Notes: a model not told the origin generated them from the letters alone. DNA of 64,000 nt from Sphingobium sufflavum (GCF_021403115.1 NZ_JAJSSH010000001.1:1-64000), one strand, 5' to 3'; counted from the first letter of the stretch, positions 53,802 through 62,944 are shown. Program-made: numbers and translations.

Positions 53802-55168
53802 TGGCTGATAGCCGCCCGAAATTGCTGATCGTCGAGGATGATGCCGGACTGCAACGGCAGCTCCGCTGGTCCTATGACGAATATCAGATCTTCATGGCGG
53901 GCGACCGTGAGGAGGCGATCGCCATCCTGCGCGCGGAATCCCCGCATGTCGTCACGCTGGACCTCGGCCTGCCACCGGACCCGGACGGGGTGACGGAGGG
54001 TTTCGCCACGCTGGCCGAGATATTGCGGATCGCGCCCGATACGAAGGTGGTGATCGCGTCCGGCCATGGCGAGCGGGAAAGCGCGCGCCGATCCATCGCG
54101 GAGGGAGCGTGGGATTTCTACCAAAAGCCCATCGACCTCGATTCGCTGCGCCATATCGTCGCGCGCGCTTTTCACGTCCACCGGCTGGAGGCGGAGAATG
54201 TGCGGCTGGCGGACAGGGCGCCGGAGGACCGGCGGGTGCTGGGCGGCCTCGTCACCGGCGCGCCGGAGATGATGGCGGTCGCGCGCATGGTGGAGCGGGT
54301 CGCCCCCGCCGAGGTGGCGGTGATGCTGCTGGGCGCGAGCGGGACGGGAAAGGAGCTGATCGCGCGCGCGGTGCATGACGCCAGCCCGCGCGGGGGCGGG
54401 CCGTTCGTGGCGATCAACTGCGCCGCCATTCCGGAGACGCTGCTGGAAAGCGAATTGTTCGGGCATGAGAAGGGCGCGTTCACCGGAGCGATCCGCACCA
54501 CCCCGGGCAAGATCGAGGGCGCGAACGGCGGCACCCTGTTCCTCGACGAGGTGGGCGATATTCCGCTGCCCCTTCAGGTCAAGCTGCTGCGCTTCCTGCA
54601 GGAACGGACGGTCGAGCGGTTGGGCGGGCGGGAAGCGATCCGGGTGGATACGCGCATCGTCTGCGCCACCCATCAGGACGTTGACGCGATGATGGCCGAC
54701 GGCCGCTTTCGCGATGACCTCTATTACCGGCTGGCCGAGATGGTGATCCGCATCCCCACGCTGGCGCAGCGGCCCGGCGATCCGATGCTGCTGGCCCGGC
54801 ATTTCCTGAAACGGCATGCGGCAGCGATGAACCCCGCCGTCACCGGATTCGCGCCGGACGCGGTGGCGGCGATCGACAGCTGGACCTGGCCCGGCAATGT
54901 GCGGGAGCTGGAGAATCGGGTGAAGCGCGCCGTCATCATGGCGGAGGGCAAGATGGTGGCCGCGCGCGACCTGGACCTGCCCGGCGGCGAGGGCGACGCG
55001 GACGGCGCGATCGTCAACCTGAAGGCGGCGCGGGAACGGGCGGACCGACAGGCCATCCGCCATGCCCTGTCGCGGGCGGACGGCAATATCTCCGGCGCGG
55101 CCAAACTGCTGGGGGTGAGCCGGCCGACATTATATGATCTGATGAAAAGCTATGACCTGAGCGCCTGA
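53801..55168 (+). CDS. prsR: sigma-54-dependent response regulator PrsR
   Basis: 455 residues. The receiver domain has the phospho-acceptor Asp54 in [14 protein letters not shown] and a Lys in [10 protein letters not shown]. The AAA+ domain has Walker [14 protein letters not shown], the sigma54-contact loop GAFTGA and Walker [11 protein letters not shown]. The C-terminal Fis-type HTH is [19 protein letters not shown]. It activates RpoN promoters for PEP-CTERM proteins and exopolysaccharide genes in the family model (TIGR02915). Confidence 0.93.
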   Translation: MADSRPKLLIVEDDAGLQRQLRWSYDEYQIFMAGDREEAIAILRAESPHVVTLDLGLPPDPDGVTEGFATLAEILRIAPDTKVVIASGHGERESARRSIAEGAWDFYQKPIDLDSLRHIVARAFHVHRLEAENVRLADRAPEDRRVLGGLVTGAPEMMAVARMVERVAPAEVAVMLLGASGTGKELIARAVHDASPRGGGPFVAINCAAIPETLLESELFGHEKGAFTGAIRTTPGKIEGANGGTLFLDEVGDIPLPLQVKLLRFLQERTVERLGGREAIRVDTRIVCATHQDVDAMMADGRFRDDLYYRLAEMVIRIPTLAQRPGDPMLLARHFLKRHAAAMNPAVTGFAPDAVAAIDSWTWPGNVRELENRVKRAVIMAEGKMVAARDLDLPGGEGDADGAIVNLKAARERADRQAIRHALSRADGNISGAAKLLGVSRPTLYDLMKSYDLSA

Positions 55169-55174
55169 TGGCGG

Positions 55175-55546
55175 TCAGGCATCCTCGCCCAGAGACAGGT
55201 CCTGTGACACATCCTGCGGCAGGTCGGCGTGGGTGAGGCCGAGGCGGCGCATCTGCTGCGCGACCGGCGGCCAGACGCTGCCCAGAAAGCGCGCCCGTTC
55301 CGCCGCGCGCACGCGGGCCGATGCGCCCTCCGCCAGGAACAGGCCGACCCCGCGCCGCACGAGGATGAGGCCGTCGTCCTGAAAACTCTGATACGCCTTG
55401 GCCACCGTCAGCGGGTTGGCGCCCTGGGCCGCGGCGAGGGCGCGCACGGACGGCAGCATCGCGCCATCATCATAGACCCCGTCCAATATCGACGCGGTGA
55501 TGATGTCCCTGAGACGCAGATAGACGGGTCGCACATCCTCGGCCAT
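55175..55546 (-). CDS. YtrA-type GntR regulator
   Basis: 123 residues. The N-terminal GntR winged helix is VYLRLRDIITASILDGVYDD, LPSVRALAAAQGANPLTVAKAYQSFQDDG. The short C-terminal helical tail is the YtrA subgroup. Start: ATG 55546 puts the HTH at the N-terminus. It lies 80 nt downstream of the nitroreductase gene on the minus strand; it may regulate that gene or itself. Targets unknown. Confidence 0.88.
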   Translation of the reverse strand: MAEDVRPVYLRLRDIITASILDGVYDDGAMLPSVRALAAAQGANPLTVAKAYQSFQDDGLILVRRGVGLFLAEGASARVRAAERARFLGSVWPPVAQQMRRLGLTHADLPQDVSQDLSLGEDA

Positions 55547-55626
55547 GACTGCATCAGTGCCATAACACAGCGAAGCGCGCAAGACGGGCTGTGCCAGCGA
55601 CCCCGGCGGAAACCCTCGACCGGGCC

Positions 55627-56196
55627 TTACCAGACCGAGACGACATCCTCATAATCCGGGCGGGGGCGTTCCTCCAGCTCTGCACCGGCAGTGCCGATGT
55701 AGATGAAGCCCGCGATCCGTTCGTCCGGGCCACCAAAGGCATCGCGCACATGATCGTCATAGGTCGCCCAGCCGGTCAGCCAGCCCGCCACGAAACCGAG
55801 CGCATGGGCGGCATGGCCGATGTTCATGCAGGCGGCCCCGGCGGACAATTCCTGCTCCCACACCGGAATCTTCGCCTCGCGGATCGGTTTGGAGAGAACG
55901 ACGACAAGGGTCGGGGCCTGCTGCGCGAATTCGCGGTTGGCGGGGAGGTCCACCGGCCCTTTGCCATGGGCGCGGCCGGTCGCCTCCGCCAGCACCGCCT
56001 CGAACGCGGCGCGCCGCTCCTGCGGCACGATGACGAAGCGCCAGGGGGCGAGCTTGCCATGGTCGGGGGTGCGCATACCGACGGAGAGGATGGTGCGAAG
56101 TTGCTCGTCGGTCGGGCCGGGGGCGACCATCGCGCGCGGCTTGCCGCTGCGGCGGGTCTGGAGGAGCGAGAGGGGTGTCGTGGAATCGTTGAACAT
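55627..56196 (-). CDS. nitroreductase family FMN enzyme
   Basis: 189 residues. Nitroreductase fold of the YdjA/Frm2-like short group: RRSGKPRAMVAPGPTDEQL, VGMRTPDHGKLAPWRFVIV, LSAGAACMNIGHAAHALGFV and AGFIYIGTAG. FMN- and NAD(P)H-dependent; substrate unknown. Its 5' region carries a perfect palindrome (56217-56233). ATG 56196. Confidence 0.9.
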   Translation of the reverse strand: MFNDSTTPLSLLQTRRSGKPRAMVAPGPTDEQLRTILSVGMRTPDHGKLAPWRFVIVPQERRAAFEAVLAEATGRAHGKGPVDLPANREFAQQAPTLVVVLSKPIREAKIPVWEQELSAGAACMNIGHAAHALGFVAGWLTGWATYDDHVRDAFGGPDERIAGFIYIGTAGAELEERPRPDYEDVVSVW

Positions 56197-56216
56197 GGCG
56201 CGCAGCCCTAGCTGAA

Positions 56217-56233
56217 TTTCGATAGTATCGAAA
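56217..56233. promoter_or_regulatory. palindrome TTTCGATA-g-TATCGAAA upstream of nitroreductase
   Basis: An exact 8-bp inverted repeat with one central base, 20 nt upstream of the nitroreductase ATG and 22 nt after the crtB stop. It is typical in size for a TetR/MarR/GntR-class operator. Confidence 0.6.
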
Positions 56234-56254
56234 CTGTTTTTTTAAGAGCGATTC

Positions 56255-57217
56255 TCATTCGGTAGAGCGGCAGGCGGACCAGCTTTGCGGGCGTCTCCAC
56301 AGGGCGGGATCGCGTGGATGAAGGGGATAGAGGCGCGCGCGCACGGCGCCCTGCCCCGCCGACCGGACGAGCCAGCCCAGCTTCTCCCCCGTGCCGGTGG
56401 TCATGCGGCGGTCGAGCGCGCCCTGCCCCGCCGCACCAACCTTACGCGCGATGCCGCCATAGATGCCCGCCGCCGCCAGCACCGCCCAAGCGGCGCGGTA
56501 GGACAGGGCGGGCGTGCCCACCCGTGCACTGGCCTCGTACCGGGCCGCCAGTGCGGCGAGGCGGCCGGTCAGAATCGCCAGACCGGGCCGGGCGACAGGA
56601 TCGCTCAGGGCGCCCTCGTCCAGCCCCATCTCGCGCAGCCAGTCGCGCGGCAGGTAGCAACGGCCCGCGGCGGCATCCTCCGCCACATCGCGCGCGACAT
56701 TGGCGAGCTGGAAAGCGAGGCCGAGGTCGCAGGCGCGGTCGATCACCGCATCATCGTCCGGCTCCACCCCCATGACGATGGCCATCAGGCAGCCGACCGC
56801 GCCCGCGACATGATAGCAATAGGCGAGCAGGTCATTGAGCGTTTCGGGCCGCCAGCCCTCCGCATCCAGCGCGAAGCCTTCCAGCAGATCGTGGACATAG
56901 CGATGGGGCAGCGCACACTCCCGCGCGACGAGGGCGAGGCAGTCGAACGCGGCCTCCCCCGTCTGCTGCCCGGCCAGCGCGCCATCGGTGAGCCGTTCGA
57001 TGCGGGACAGACGGGCGTCGAGGTCGGCCACGCTGGTCATCGCGCCGCCATGATCCTGTCCATCGACGATGTCGTCGCAGGCGCGGCACCAGGCGTAGAG
57101 CAACCACACCCTTTCCCGCATGACGGGGTCGAACAGGCGGGAGGCGGCCGCGAAGCTTTTCGATCCGCGCGCGATGCTGGCGCGGGCATGCGCGACCAGA
57201 GCGTCGCGCGACGCCAT
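56255..57217 (-). CDS. crtB: phytoene synthase
   Basis: 320 residues. Both Asp-rich motifs are present: WCRACDDIVDGQ (DXXXD) and QLANVARDVAEDAAAGRCYLP (DVAED). The segment SFAAASRLFDPVMRERVWLLYA is typical of CrtB. It joins two geranylgeranyl diphosphates into phytoene. Its start overlaps the stop of the LOG gene by one base (TAATG). Last gene of the crt operon. Confidence 0.96.
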   Translation of the reverse strand: MASRDALVAHARASIARGSKSFAAASRLFDPVMRERVWLLYAWCRACDDIVDGQDHGGAMTSVADLDARLSRIERLTDGALAGQQTGEAAFDCLALVARECALPHRYVHDLLEGFALDAEGWRPETLNDLLAYCYHVAGAVGCLMAIVMGVEPDDDAVIDRACDLGLAFQLANVARDVAEDAAAGRCYLPRDWLREMGLDEGALSDPVARPGLAILTGRLAALAARYEASARVGTPALSYRAAWAVLAAAGIYGGIARKVGAAGQGALDRRMTTGTGEKLGWLVRSAGQGAVRARLYPLHPRDPALWRRPQSWSACRSTE

Positions 57218-57807
57218 TATAAATCCGCCGCCGTCATGGCGAAGATGGCGCGGTGCGGGCGATAGGTGGCCATGGCGTCGAGCAGCGCGTCGAGCGTGTC
57301 GCGCGCGATCAGAATCCCCGCATGTTCCGCCCGGATGAAGCCGGTCGCGACCATATGGGCGTTGAAGGCAAGCAGCCCGTCGAAGAAGCCGCCATGATTG
57401 AGGATGCCCACGGGCTTGGCATGATAGCCAAGCTGCGCCCAACTGACCGCCTCCCACAATTCGTCCATGGTGCCGACGCCGCCGGGCAGGGTGACGAAAC
57501 CGTCCGACAGGTCGGTGAAGCGCGCCTTGCGCTCATGCATGGTCTCGACGATTTCGAGGCGGGTGAGGCCGCTATGCGCCAGTTCGGCGCTGACGAGGGC
57601 GCGGGGGATGATGCCTGTCACCTCTCCCCCCGCCGCCAGCGCCGCATCGGCCAGCGCCCCCATCAGGCCGCGATGGCCGCCGCCATAGACCACGCCGATG
57701 CCGCGCCGGGCGAGCGCATCGCCCACCATGCGGGCCAGCGCGATATAGGCGGTATCGGGCGGCGTCGCGGAACCGCAATAGACGGCGAGATGGCGCAGGT
57801 GGATCAT
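57217..57807 (-). CDS. LOG-family nucleotide 5'-monophosphate phosphoribohydrolase
   Basis: 196 residues. LOG motifs are intact: VVYGGGHRGLMGA, MHERKARF and LPGGVGTMDELWE (PGGxGTxxE). Relatives cleave the N-glycosidic bond of (cytokinin) riboside 5'-monophosphates or other nucleotides. It is wedged between crtI (4-nt overlap, ATGA) and crtB (1-nt overlap), so it is translated with the carotenoid enzymes. Its role there is unclear. Confidence 0.92.
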   Translation of the reverse strand: MIHLRHLAVYCGSATPPDTAYIALARMVGDALARRGIGVVYGGGHRGLMGALADAALAAGGEVTGIIPRALVSAELAHSGLTRLEIVETMHERKARFTDLSDGFVTLPGGVGTMDELWEAVSWAQLGYHAKPVGILNHGGFFDGLLAFNAHMVATGFIRAEHAGILIARDTLDALLDAMATYRPHRAIFAMTAADL

Positions 57808-59282
57808 TGCACGCCCGCCAGCATCAGTTCCGCCGTCGCGCGCGCGCTGCCCACCACGCCGGGGATGCCCGCGCCGGGATGCGTGCCCGCGCCGACGAAA
57901 TAGAGGTTCGCGATATTGTCGTCGCGGTTGTGCGCGCGGAACCATGCGCTCTGCGTCAGCAGCGGTTCGAGGCTGAAGGCGCTGCCGTTGAACGCGCCCA
58001 GATCCTGCTGGAAATCGCGCGGCGTATAATGGAACTGCACGGTGATGCGACCCCGCAGGTCGGGGATCAGGCGGCGCTCCACCTCCGCCAGGATGCTGTC
58101 GGCGAAACGCGGGCCAACCTCGTCCCAGTTCACCGGCAGCTTGCCCAGATGGGGCACCGGGGCCAGCGCATAGAAGGTCGAGTGGCCGTCGGGCGCCAGG
58201 CTGGGGTCGGTGACGGTGGGGTGGTGCAGGTAGAGGGAGAAATCCTCCGGCAGCACGCCATGGTCGTAGATGTCCTTCAGCAGCCCCTGATAGCGGGGAC
58301 CGAACAGGATCATATGGTGGGGGATGCCCTGCCAGCTGCCCTTCACACCGAAATGCACGACGAAAAGGCTGGGCGACCAGCGTTTATGGGCCAGCTTCGC
58401 CGCCTGCGACGGGCCGCGCGGATGGCCCCGGATCAACGTGCCATAGGTGTGGACGAGGTCGGCGTTGCTGACCACCGCATCCGTCTCGATACGGAAACCG
58501 CTCACGGTGGAGACGGCGGTGGCGCGGTCGCCCAGCGTCTCAATCTCCGCCACCGGATCGCCGAGCCGCAACGTGCCACCGAGCCGTTCGAAATGGCGGA
58601 CCATGCCGTTGACCAGCGCATTGGTGCCACCTTTGGCGAACCAGACGCCGCCATCCTTCTCCAGCTTGTGGATCAGGGCATAGATGGCGCTGGTCGTCAT
58701 CGGGTTGCCGCCGACGAGGAGGGTGTGGAAGGACAGCGCCTGCCGCAGCTTCTCGTTCTTCACGAAGCTGGACACCATGGAATAGACCGACCGCCACGCC
58801 TGATGCTGGGCGAGCGAGGGCGCGGCCTTTATCATCGACGCGAAGTCGAGAAAGGCGACATGGCCGAGCTTCTGATAGCCCTCCCGATACACGCCCGCCG
58901 CATAGTCGAGGAATTTGGCATAGCCCGCGACATCCGCCGGATCGAGCTTCGCGATCTCCGTCATCAGCGCGGCATCGTCATTGCCATAGTCGAAATTGGT
59001 GCCGTCGGGCCAGTTGAGCCGGTAGAAGGGCGACACGGGCAGCAGGGTGACATCCTGCGCCATGTCATGGCCCGACAGGCGCCACAGCTGCGCCAGGCAC
59101 TCCGGGTCGGTGATGACGGTGGGACCGGCGTCGAAGACATGGCCGTCGCGATGCCAGACATAGGCGCGGCCACCGGGCCGGTCGCGCGCCTCCAGCACGG
59201 TTGTCGCCACGCCGGCGGATTGCAGGCGGATGGCGAGCGCAAGCCCACCGAATCCGGCACCGATCACGACGGCTGTTTTCAC
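57804..59282 (-). CDS. crtI: phytoene desaturase
   Basis: 492 residues. The N-terminal FAD motif is AVVIGAGFGGLALAIRLQSAG. The middle is typical of CrtI (GGRAYVWHRDGHVFDAGPTVI, NPMTTSAIYALIHKLEK). The C-terminal signature is FVGAGTHPGAGIPGVVGSARA. It desaturates phytoene, usually to lycopene (four steps). It overlaps crtY upstream by 4 nt and the LOG gene downstream by 4 nt. Confidence 0.97.
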   Translation of the reverse strand: MKTAVVIGAGFGGLALAIRLQSAGVATTVLEARDRPGGRAYVWHRDGHVFDAGPTVITDPECLAQLWRLSGHDMAQDVTLLPVSPFYRLNWPDGTNFDYGNDDAALMTEIAKLDPADVAGYAKFLDYAAGVYREGYQKLGHVAFLDFASMIKAAPSLAQHQAWRSVYSMVSSFVKNEKLRQALSFHTLLVGGNPMTTSAIYALIHKLEKDGGVWFAKGGTNALVNGMVRHFERLGGTLRLGDPVAEIETLGDRATAVSTVSGFRIETDAVVSNADLVHTYGTLIRGHPRGPSQAAKLAHKRWSPSLFVVHFGVKGSWQGIPHHMILFGPRYQGLLKDIYDHGVLPEDFSLYLHHPTVTDPSLAPDGHSTFYALAPVPHLGKLPVNWDEVGPRFADSILAEVERRLIPDLRGRITVQFHYTPRDFQQDLGAFNGSAFSLEPLLTQSAWFRAHNRDDNIANLYFVGAGTHPGAGIPGVVGSARATAELMLAGVQ

Positions 59283-60448
59283 CTGGTCTGTGCTCCCAGC
59301 ACTGTAATCGCGCGTCCCAGTGGAACGGGCGGCTTGCCCGCCAAGATCCGCAACTTATCATAAATTGTGGACCGGCCCGTATAAAAGCGGTCGATGAGCG
59401 CGGGGTCAAGCCGATAGAAGCGCGACAGGATGCGGTGACGCTCCGATGCGTCCGCCGCCCGGAAGAGCAGCCGTGCGAGCAGACGATAGAAACGACCGCC
59501 GCGCCAGTGCGCCTGCGCCGCCCCGTGCAACGCGCCATGCAGGGCCGGGCCGCCAAGATCGGGGAGCGCGGCAATAGTAACGGCCGTCCGCACCGCATCG
59601 ACCAGCGAATAGCCGGTCATGGCGTGGAAAAAACCACCGCGAAGGCCGATTTTCGCGACCCCCTCCCCGCCTGCGCGCCAATACCCCTCCAAATCGCCGC
59701 CCATGGCGACCGGCAGCACGCCCGTCTCGCTGCGCCCGACCGCCGCCACCGTCCAGCCCTGCCCAGCGGCATAGGCGGCGATGCGGGTTTCGAGCAGGCC
59801 GGTGTCGAGGTCGGGATCGGTGCTGTAATAGGTGTCCTCGACAAAGATGGAGCGGGGGCCGAGGGGCAGCAGATAGACGAAGCGATAGCCGTCCGCCTGA
59901 TCCACCGTCGCATCCATGATGACCGGCCGGGTCAGGCCATGCGGCGCGGCGAGGTCCAGCCGCTGACCCATGAACTTCTGCCAGCCGAGGTCAAGGTGCG
60001 AGAGATCGCCCGGCCCGCGCGCGTCGATGACACCGCCCGCGACGATCGTCCGCCCGTCGGACAGGCGGACGGAGGTGGGCGTCACCAGATCGACCGGCGT
60101 GCCGAGATGCCATGATTCGGGGGGAAGCGCCTTGCGGAGGACCGCGTCCAGCCGCTCGCTCTCGATGCTCTGATAGCCCTGGGCAAAGCGGCGGGCGTGG
60201 TCGGCGAAGCGCACGTCATGGCCATCCCATGCATGGCAGACCAACGGCGCGACCAGCCAGCGATGCTCCGGCGCGATGTCGCTGGCGAAGCAGGACCACA
60301 GATGATTGCCGCCGAATTGCGGCCCCGCCTCGATCAGGGCGAGACGCAGGTCGGGGCGCTGTGCGGCGAGGGCCAGCGCGGTAAGTCCGCCCGCCAGCCC
60401 CCCGCCGACGATGGCGATGTCCACGGAGGGAGGGGCCGCCTCGCTCAT
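59279..60448 (-). CDS. crtY: lycopene beta-cyclase
   Basis: 389 residues. The N-terminal dinucleotide motif is VDIAIVGGGLAGGLTALALA. GVIDARGP, PLGPRSIFVEDTYYS and FFHAMTGYSLVDAVRTA are CrtY landmarks; the C-terminus ends in the RFYTGRSTIYDK region. It forms beta-rings of beta-carotene, the precursor of zeaxanthin/nostoxanthin-type pigments. 22 nt after folB; crtI overlaps its end. Confidence 0.95.
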   Translation of the reverse strand: MSEAAPPSVDIAIVGGGLAGGLTALALAAQRPDLRLALIEAGPQFGGNHLWSCFASDIAPEHRWLVAPLVCHAWDGHDVRFADHARRFAQGYQSIESERLDAVLRKALPPESWHLGTPVDLVTPTSVRLSDGRTIVAGGVIDARGPGDLSHLDLGWQKFMGQRLDLAAPHGLTRPVIMDATVDQADGYRFVYLLPLGPRSIFVEDTYYSTDPDLDTGLLETRIAAYAAGQGWTVAAVGRSETGVLPVAMGGDLEGYWRAGGEGVAKIGLRGGFFHAMTGYSLVDAVRTAVTIAALPDLGGPALHGALHGAAQAHWRGGRFYRLLARLLFRAADASERHRILSRFYRLDPALIDRFYTGRSTIYDKLRILAGKPPVPLGRAITVLGAQTR

Positions 60449-60470
60449 CGCGCCTTCGCCCCGGCCGACA

Positions 60471-60881
60471 TCATCGACGCCAGCGGCCGAGGGTGATGCC
60501 GATTTGCTCGGTCCGTTCGGTCAGCAACAACTTGACGATCTTGACCGTGACATGGCGCACCTTCTCATCCTGAAGGAACACGGTTTCGATGATATGGTCG
60601 GCCACGGCCTCGATCAGGGTGAAATGCCGGTCCGCGGGCAGCGCGGTGGTCGCGGCATGTTTCAGGTCCATATAGTTTTTGGAGGCGGACAGCGGCGTGT
60701 CGGGGTCATAATGGTCCGCCACGGTCAGGAGCGCGCGCACGCTGATCCGCAGCGGCTGCGGCAGATGCGTCTCCTCCGAATAGATGCCGGTCAGCACGTC
60801 GAAGTCGAGATCGTCGACCTCCAGCGTCAGAAAATCCTCCGAGGGGATGTAGGACGGGACGCCGCCGCCTATGCCAACCAT
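60471..60881 (-). CDS. folB: dihydroneopterin aldolase/epimerase family (FolB-like)
   Basis: 136 residues, T-fold. TGIYSEETHLPQPLRISVRA, YMDLKHAATTA and FTLIEAVADHIIETVF are the FolB landmarks, with the catalytic Lys expected in the SASKNY region and the substrate Glu in LIEAVAD. It acts in folate synthesis. It lies immediately upstream of crtY and is likely the first gene of the carotenoid operon. Family firm; exact activity less so. Confidence 0.85.
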   Translation of the reverse strand: MVGIGGGVPSYIPSEDFLTLEVDDLDFDVLTGIYSEETHLPQPLRISVRALLTVADHYDPDTPLSASKNYMDLKHAATTALPADRHFTLIEAVADHIIETVFLQDEKVRHVTVKIVKLLLTERTEQIGITLGRWRR

Positions 60882-60966
60882 ATCTTCGCGCTTTCCATTT
60901 CCCGCGGAGCCGTTACAGCGCGCCGCTCCGGGCGCTATTGCCCGCTAGAAGACGGTACGGCAAGAC

Positions 60967-61494
60967 GTGATACGGTTCGAGCCTCTCGCCGCGCAGGGCG
61001 CGGATGCGATCGACGCGCTGCTCGACACGGCGTTCGGGCCGGAGCGGCGCGGGCGCACCGCCTATGCGATCCGGCGCGGCATGGCGTGGATGACCGACCT
61101 CAGCTTCGCCAGCTTCTCCACCGAAAATGGCGCGATGACGGGACTGCTGCAAAGCTGGCCGATCGCGCTGCACGGGCCGGACGGGGTCCAGACGCCGCTG
61201 GTCATGGTCGGCCCGGTCGCGGTCCTGCCCGGCCAGCAGGGCAGCGGCGAAGGCCGCGCGCTGATGGACAGGCTGGTCGAGGAAGCGGCGCGCGTCACCG
61301 ACGAGCCGCTGATGATGATCGGCGATCCAGGCTATTACCAGCGTTTCTGGGGCTTTACGGCGGAGGGCACGGGCCAGTGGCAGGCGCCGGGTCCGTTCGA
61401 GGCGCACCGGCTGCTCGCCCGGCTGTCGCGGCCCGGCGGCCATCCCCTGCCCCACGCGGGCATGTTGGGACCGAGGCCGGTAGTGTCGGCCTGA
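60967..61494 (+). CDS. GNAT-family N-acetyltransferase (YhbS-like)
   Basis: 175 residues. The acetyl-CoA segment VGPVAVLPGQQGSGEGRALM (Q/RxxGxG/A) and DEPLMMIGDPGYYQRFWGF are typical of the YhbS group. Acceptor unknown. Start: GTG 60967 in the divergent gap with folB, with weak ribosome-site support. Confidence 0.88.
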   Translation: MIRFEPLAAQGADAIDALLDTAFGPERRGRTAYAIRRGMAWMTDLSFASFSTENGAMTGLLQSWPIALHGPDGVQTPLVMVGPVAVLPGQQGSGEGRALMDRLVEEAARVTDEPLMMIGDPGYYQRFWGFTAEGTGQWQAPGPFEAHRLLARLSRPGGHPLPHAGMLGPRPVVSA

Positions 61495-61538
61495 GGGGCG
61501 GCGACGGATTGCGAATCGGTGCGGGCGTTGACCATCCT

Positions 61539-61563
61539 GTCACCCCAGATTTGATCCGGGGTC
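61539..61563. repeat. short REP-like inverted repeat
   Basis: TGTCACCCCAGATTTGATCC continues to GGGGTC. ACCCC and CGGGGT flank AGATTTGATC, close to the CGTCATCCCGGACTTGATCCGGG-type dispersed element of alphaproteobacteria. It lies between the GNAT and DUF1285 genes. Confidence 0.5.
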
Positions 61564-61725
61564 GAGTTACCTCTTCCGGCCACTCGCATTGCCTCAAGTC
61601 TGAAGAAAAGCGGGCCGCCGGATCACGGTCGGGATGATGTCAGGAAACCCCGTCCCCACAACCGCCCTCCCCCTTTCTGCCCAAAGGGGTTTACGCGGGT
61701 GGAGGGGGCACCCTATCTCTGGGGC

Positions 61726-62334
61726 ATGCCCATGGACCCGCCCCCCGACCTTGCCACCCTGTCCCTCGCCGACATTGCGAAGCTGGCCGCCGAACGCAAA
61801 TTGCCACCGGTCGAGCAATGGAACCCCACCCATTGCGGCCATAGCGGCATGCGAATCGCGCGTGACGGCACCTGGTTTCATGAGGGCAGCCCCATCGGGC
61901 GCAAGGAGATGGTGCGCCTCTTCTCCACCGTGTTGCGGCGGGAACCGGACGGCAGCCATGTGCTGGTCACGCCGGTCGAGAAGCTGGACATCGACGTGGA
62001 GGACGCCCCCTTCATCGCCATCGCCATGCAGACGAGCGGCGAAGGGCAGGCGCGGGAGATCGCCTTTTCGCTGAACACCGGCGACCTGGTGCTGCTCGAC
62101 GGCGATCATGCGCTGAGCGTGCGGCACGACGAAAATGGTCCCCGTCCCTATGTCGCGGTGCGCGGCGGGCTGGAGGCGCGGATCGGGCGCAACGTCTATT
62201 ATGAGCTGGCCGCCATCGCGATAGAGGAAGGTGCGGGCGCAGAAGGTGCGAACGGGGAGGTGGGCGTGTGGAGCCATGGCCGTTTCTTCCCGCTGGGCGG
62301 CGCGGAGGACGGGACCGGCGATGGCGCTGCGTGA
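61726..62334 (+). CDS. DUF1285 family protein
   Basis: About 202 residues. WNPTHCGHSGMRIARDGTWFHEGSPIGRKEMVRLFSTVLRRE is the DUF1285 signature near the N-terminus, followed by VTPVEKLDIDVEDAPF. No known reaction. ATG 61726 or 61732. It overlaps the NUDIX gene by 14 nt and leads a three-gene unit with NUDIX and cca. Confidence 0.87.
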   Translation: MPMDPPPDLATLSLADIAKLAAERKLPPVEQWNPTHCGHSGMRIARDGTWFHEGSPIGRKEMVRLFSTVLRREPDGSHVLVTPVEKLDIDVEDAPFIAIAMQTSGEGQAREIAFSLNTGDLVLLDGDHALSVRHDENGPRPYVAVRGGLEARIGRNVYYELAAIAIEEGAGAEGANGEVGVWSHGRFFPLGGAEDGTGDGAA

Positions 62335-62944
62335 CCATATCGCGCGCATTCTGGAGGAAGGCCATGCGCGCGCCCATCCCGACATCGTCCTGGGCGCCTC
62401 CCATGACGAGACGCCGGAGGGCGACCATCTGCCCTCCGCCGTCCTGATCGCCATCACCGACCGACCGGAACCGGGCCTGATCCTGACCCAAAGGTCGGAG
62501 CAGTTGCGCAAGCATCCGGGACAGGTCGCCTTTCCCGGCGGGCGGGTCGACCCGGAGGATGCGGACGCGATCGCCGCCGCCCTGCGCGAGGCGAAGGAGG
62601 AGATCGGGCTGCCCCCCGCGCTGGTCGACGTGATCGGCACGACCGACCCGTTTCGAACCCACACCGGCTATTCCATCATCCCGGTCGTGGCGGTGATCCC
62701 GCCGGACGTGGATTTCGTGCCCGAACCGCGCGAGGTCGACGCGATCTTCGAGGTGCCGTTGGCCTATGCCCTCGACCCCACCCGCCGCAGCCTGATCTTC
62801 ACCGAGTTCGAGGGGCGGATGCGCGATTATCATGAGATATTGTGGAAGGACCGGCGCATCTGGGGCGTGACGGCGGGGATGCTGGTCAACCTCTCCTATC
62901 GGCTCGACCTCGATTCGCTTCGCGCCAGCGGGGCGGGACGGTGA
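62321..62944 (+). CDS. NUDIX CoA pyrophosphatase-like hydrolase
   Basis: 207 residues. The Nudix box is seen as GGRVDPEDADAIAAALREAK followed by EEIGL. LRKHPGQVAFPGG just before it is the UPF0035/CoA-pyrophosphatase (NudL/PCD1) extension. It probably hydrolyses CoA and derivatives or other nucleoside diphosphates. ATG 62321; overlaps DUF1285 upstream and the cca start downstream. Confidence 0.92.
   Translation: MALRDHIARILEEGHARAHPDIVLGASHDETPEGDHLPSAVLIAITDRPEPGLILTQRSEQLRKHPGQVAFPGGRVDPEDADAIAAALREAKEEIGLPPALVDVIGTTDPFRTHTGYSIIPVVAVIPPDVDFVPEPREVDAIFEVPLAYALDPTRRSLIFTEFEGRMRDYHEILWKDRRIWGVTAGMLVNLSYRLDLDSLRASGAGR

Noticed and set aside
60967..61494. GNAT gene as part of the crt operon
   Set aside because: It is on the opposite strand and divergent from folB.
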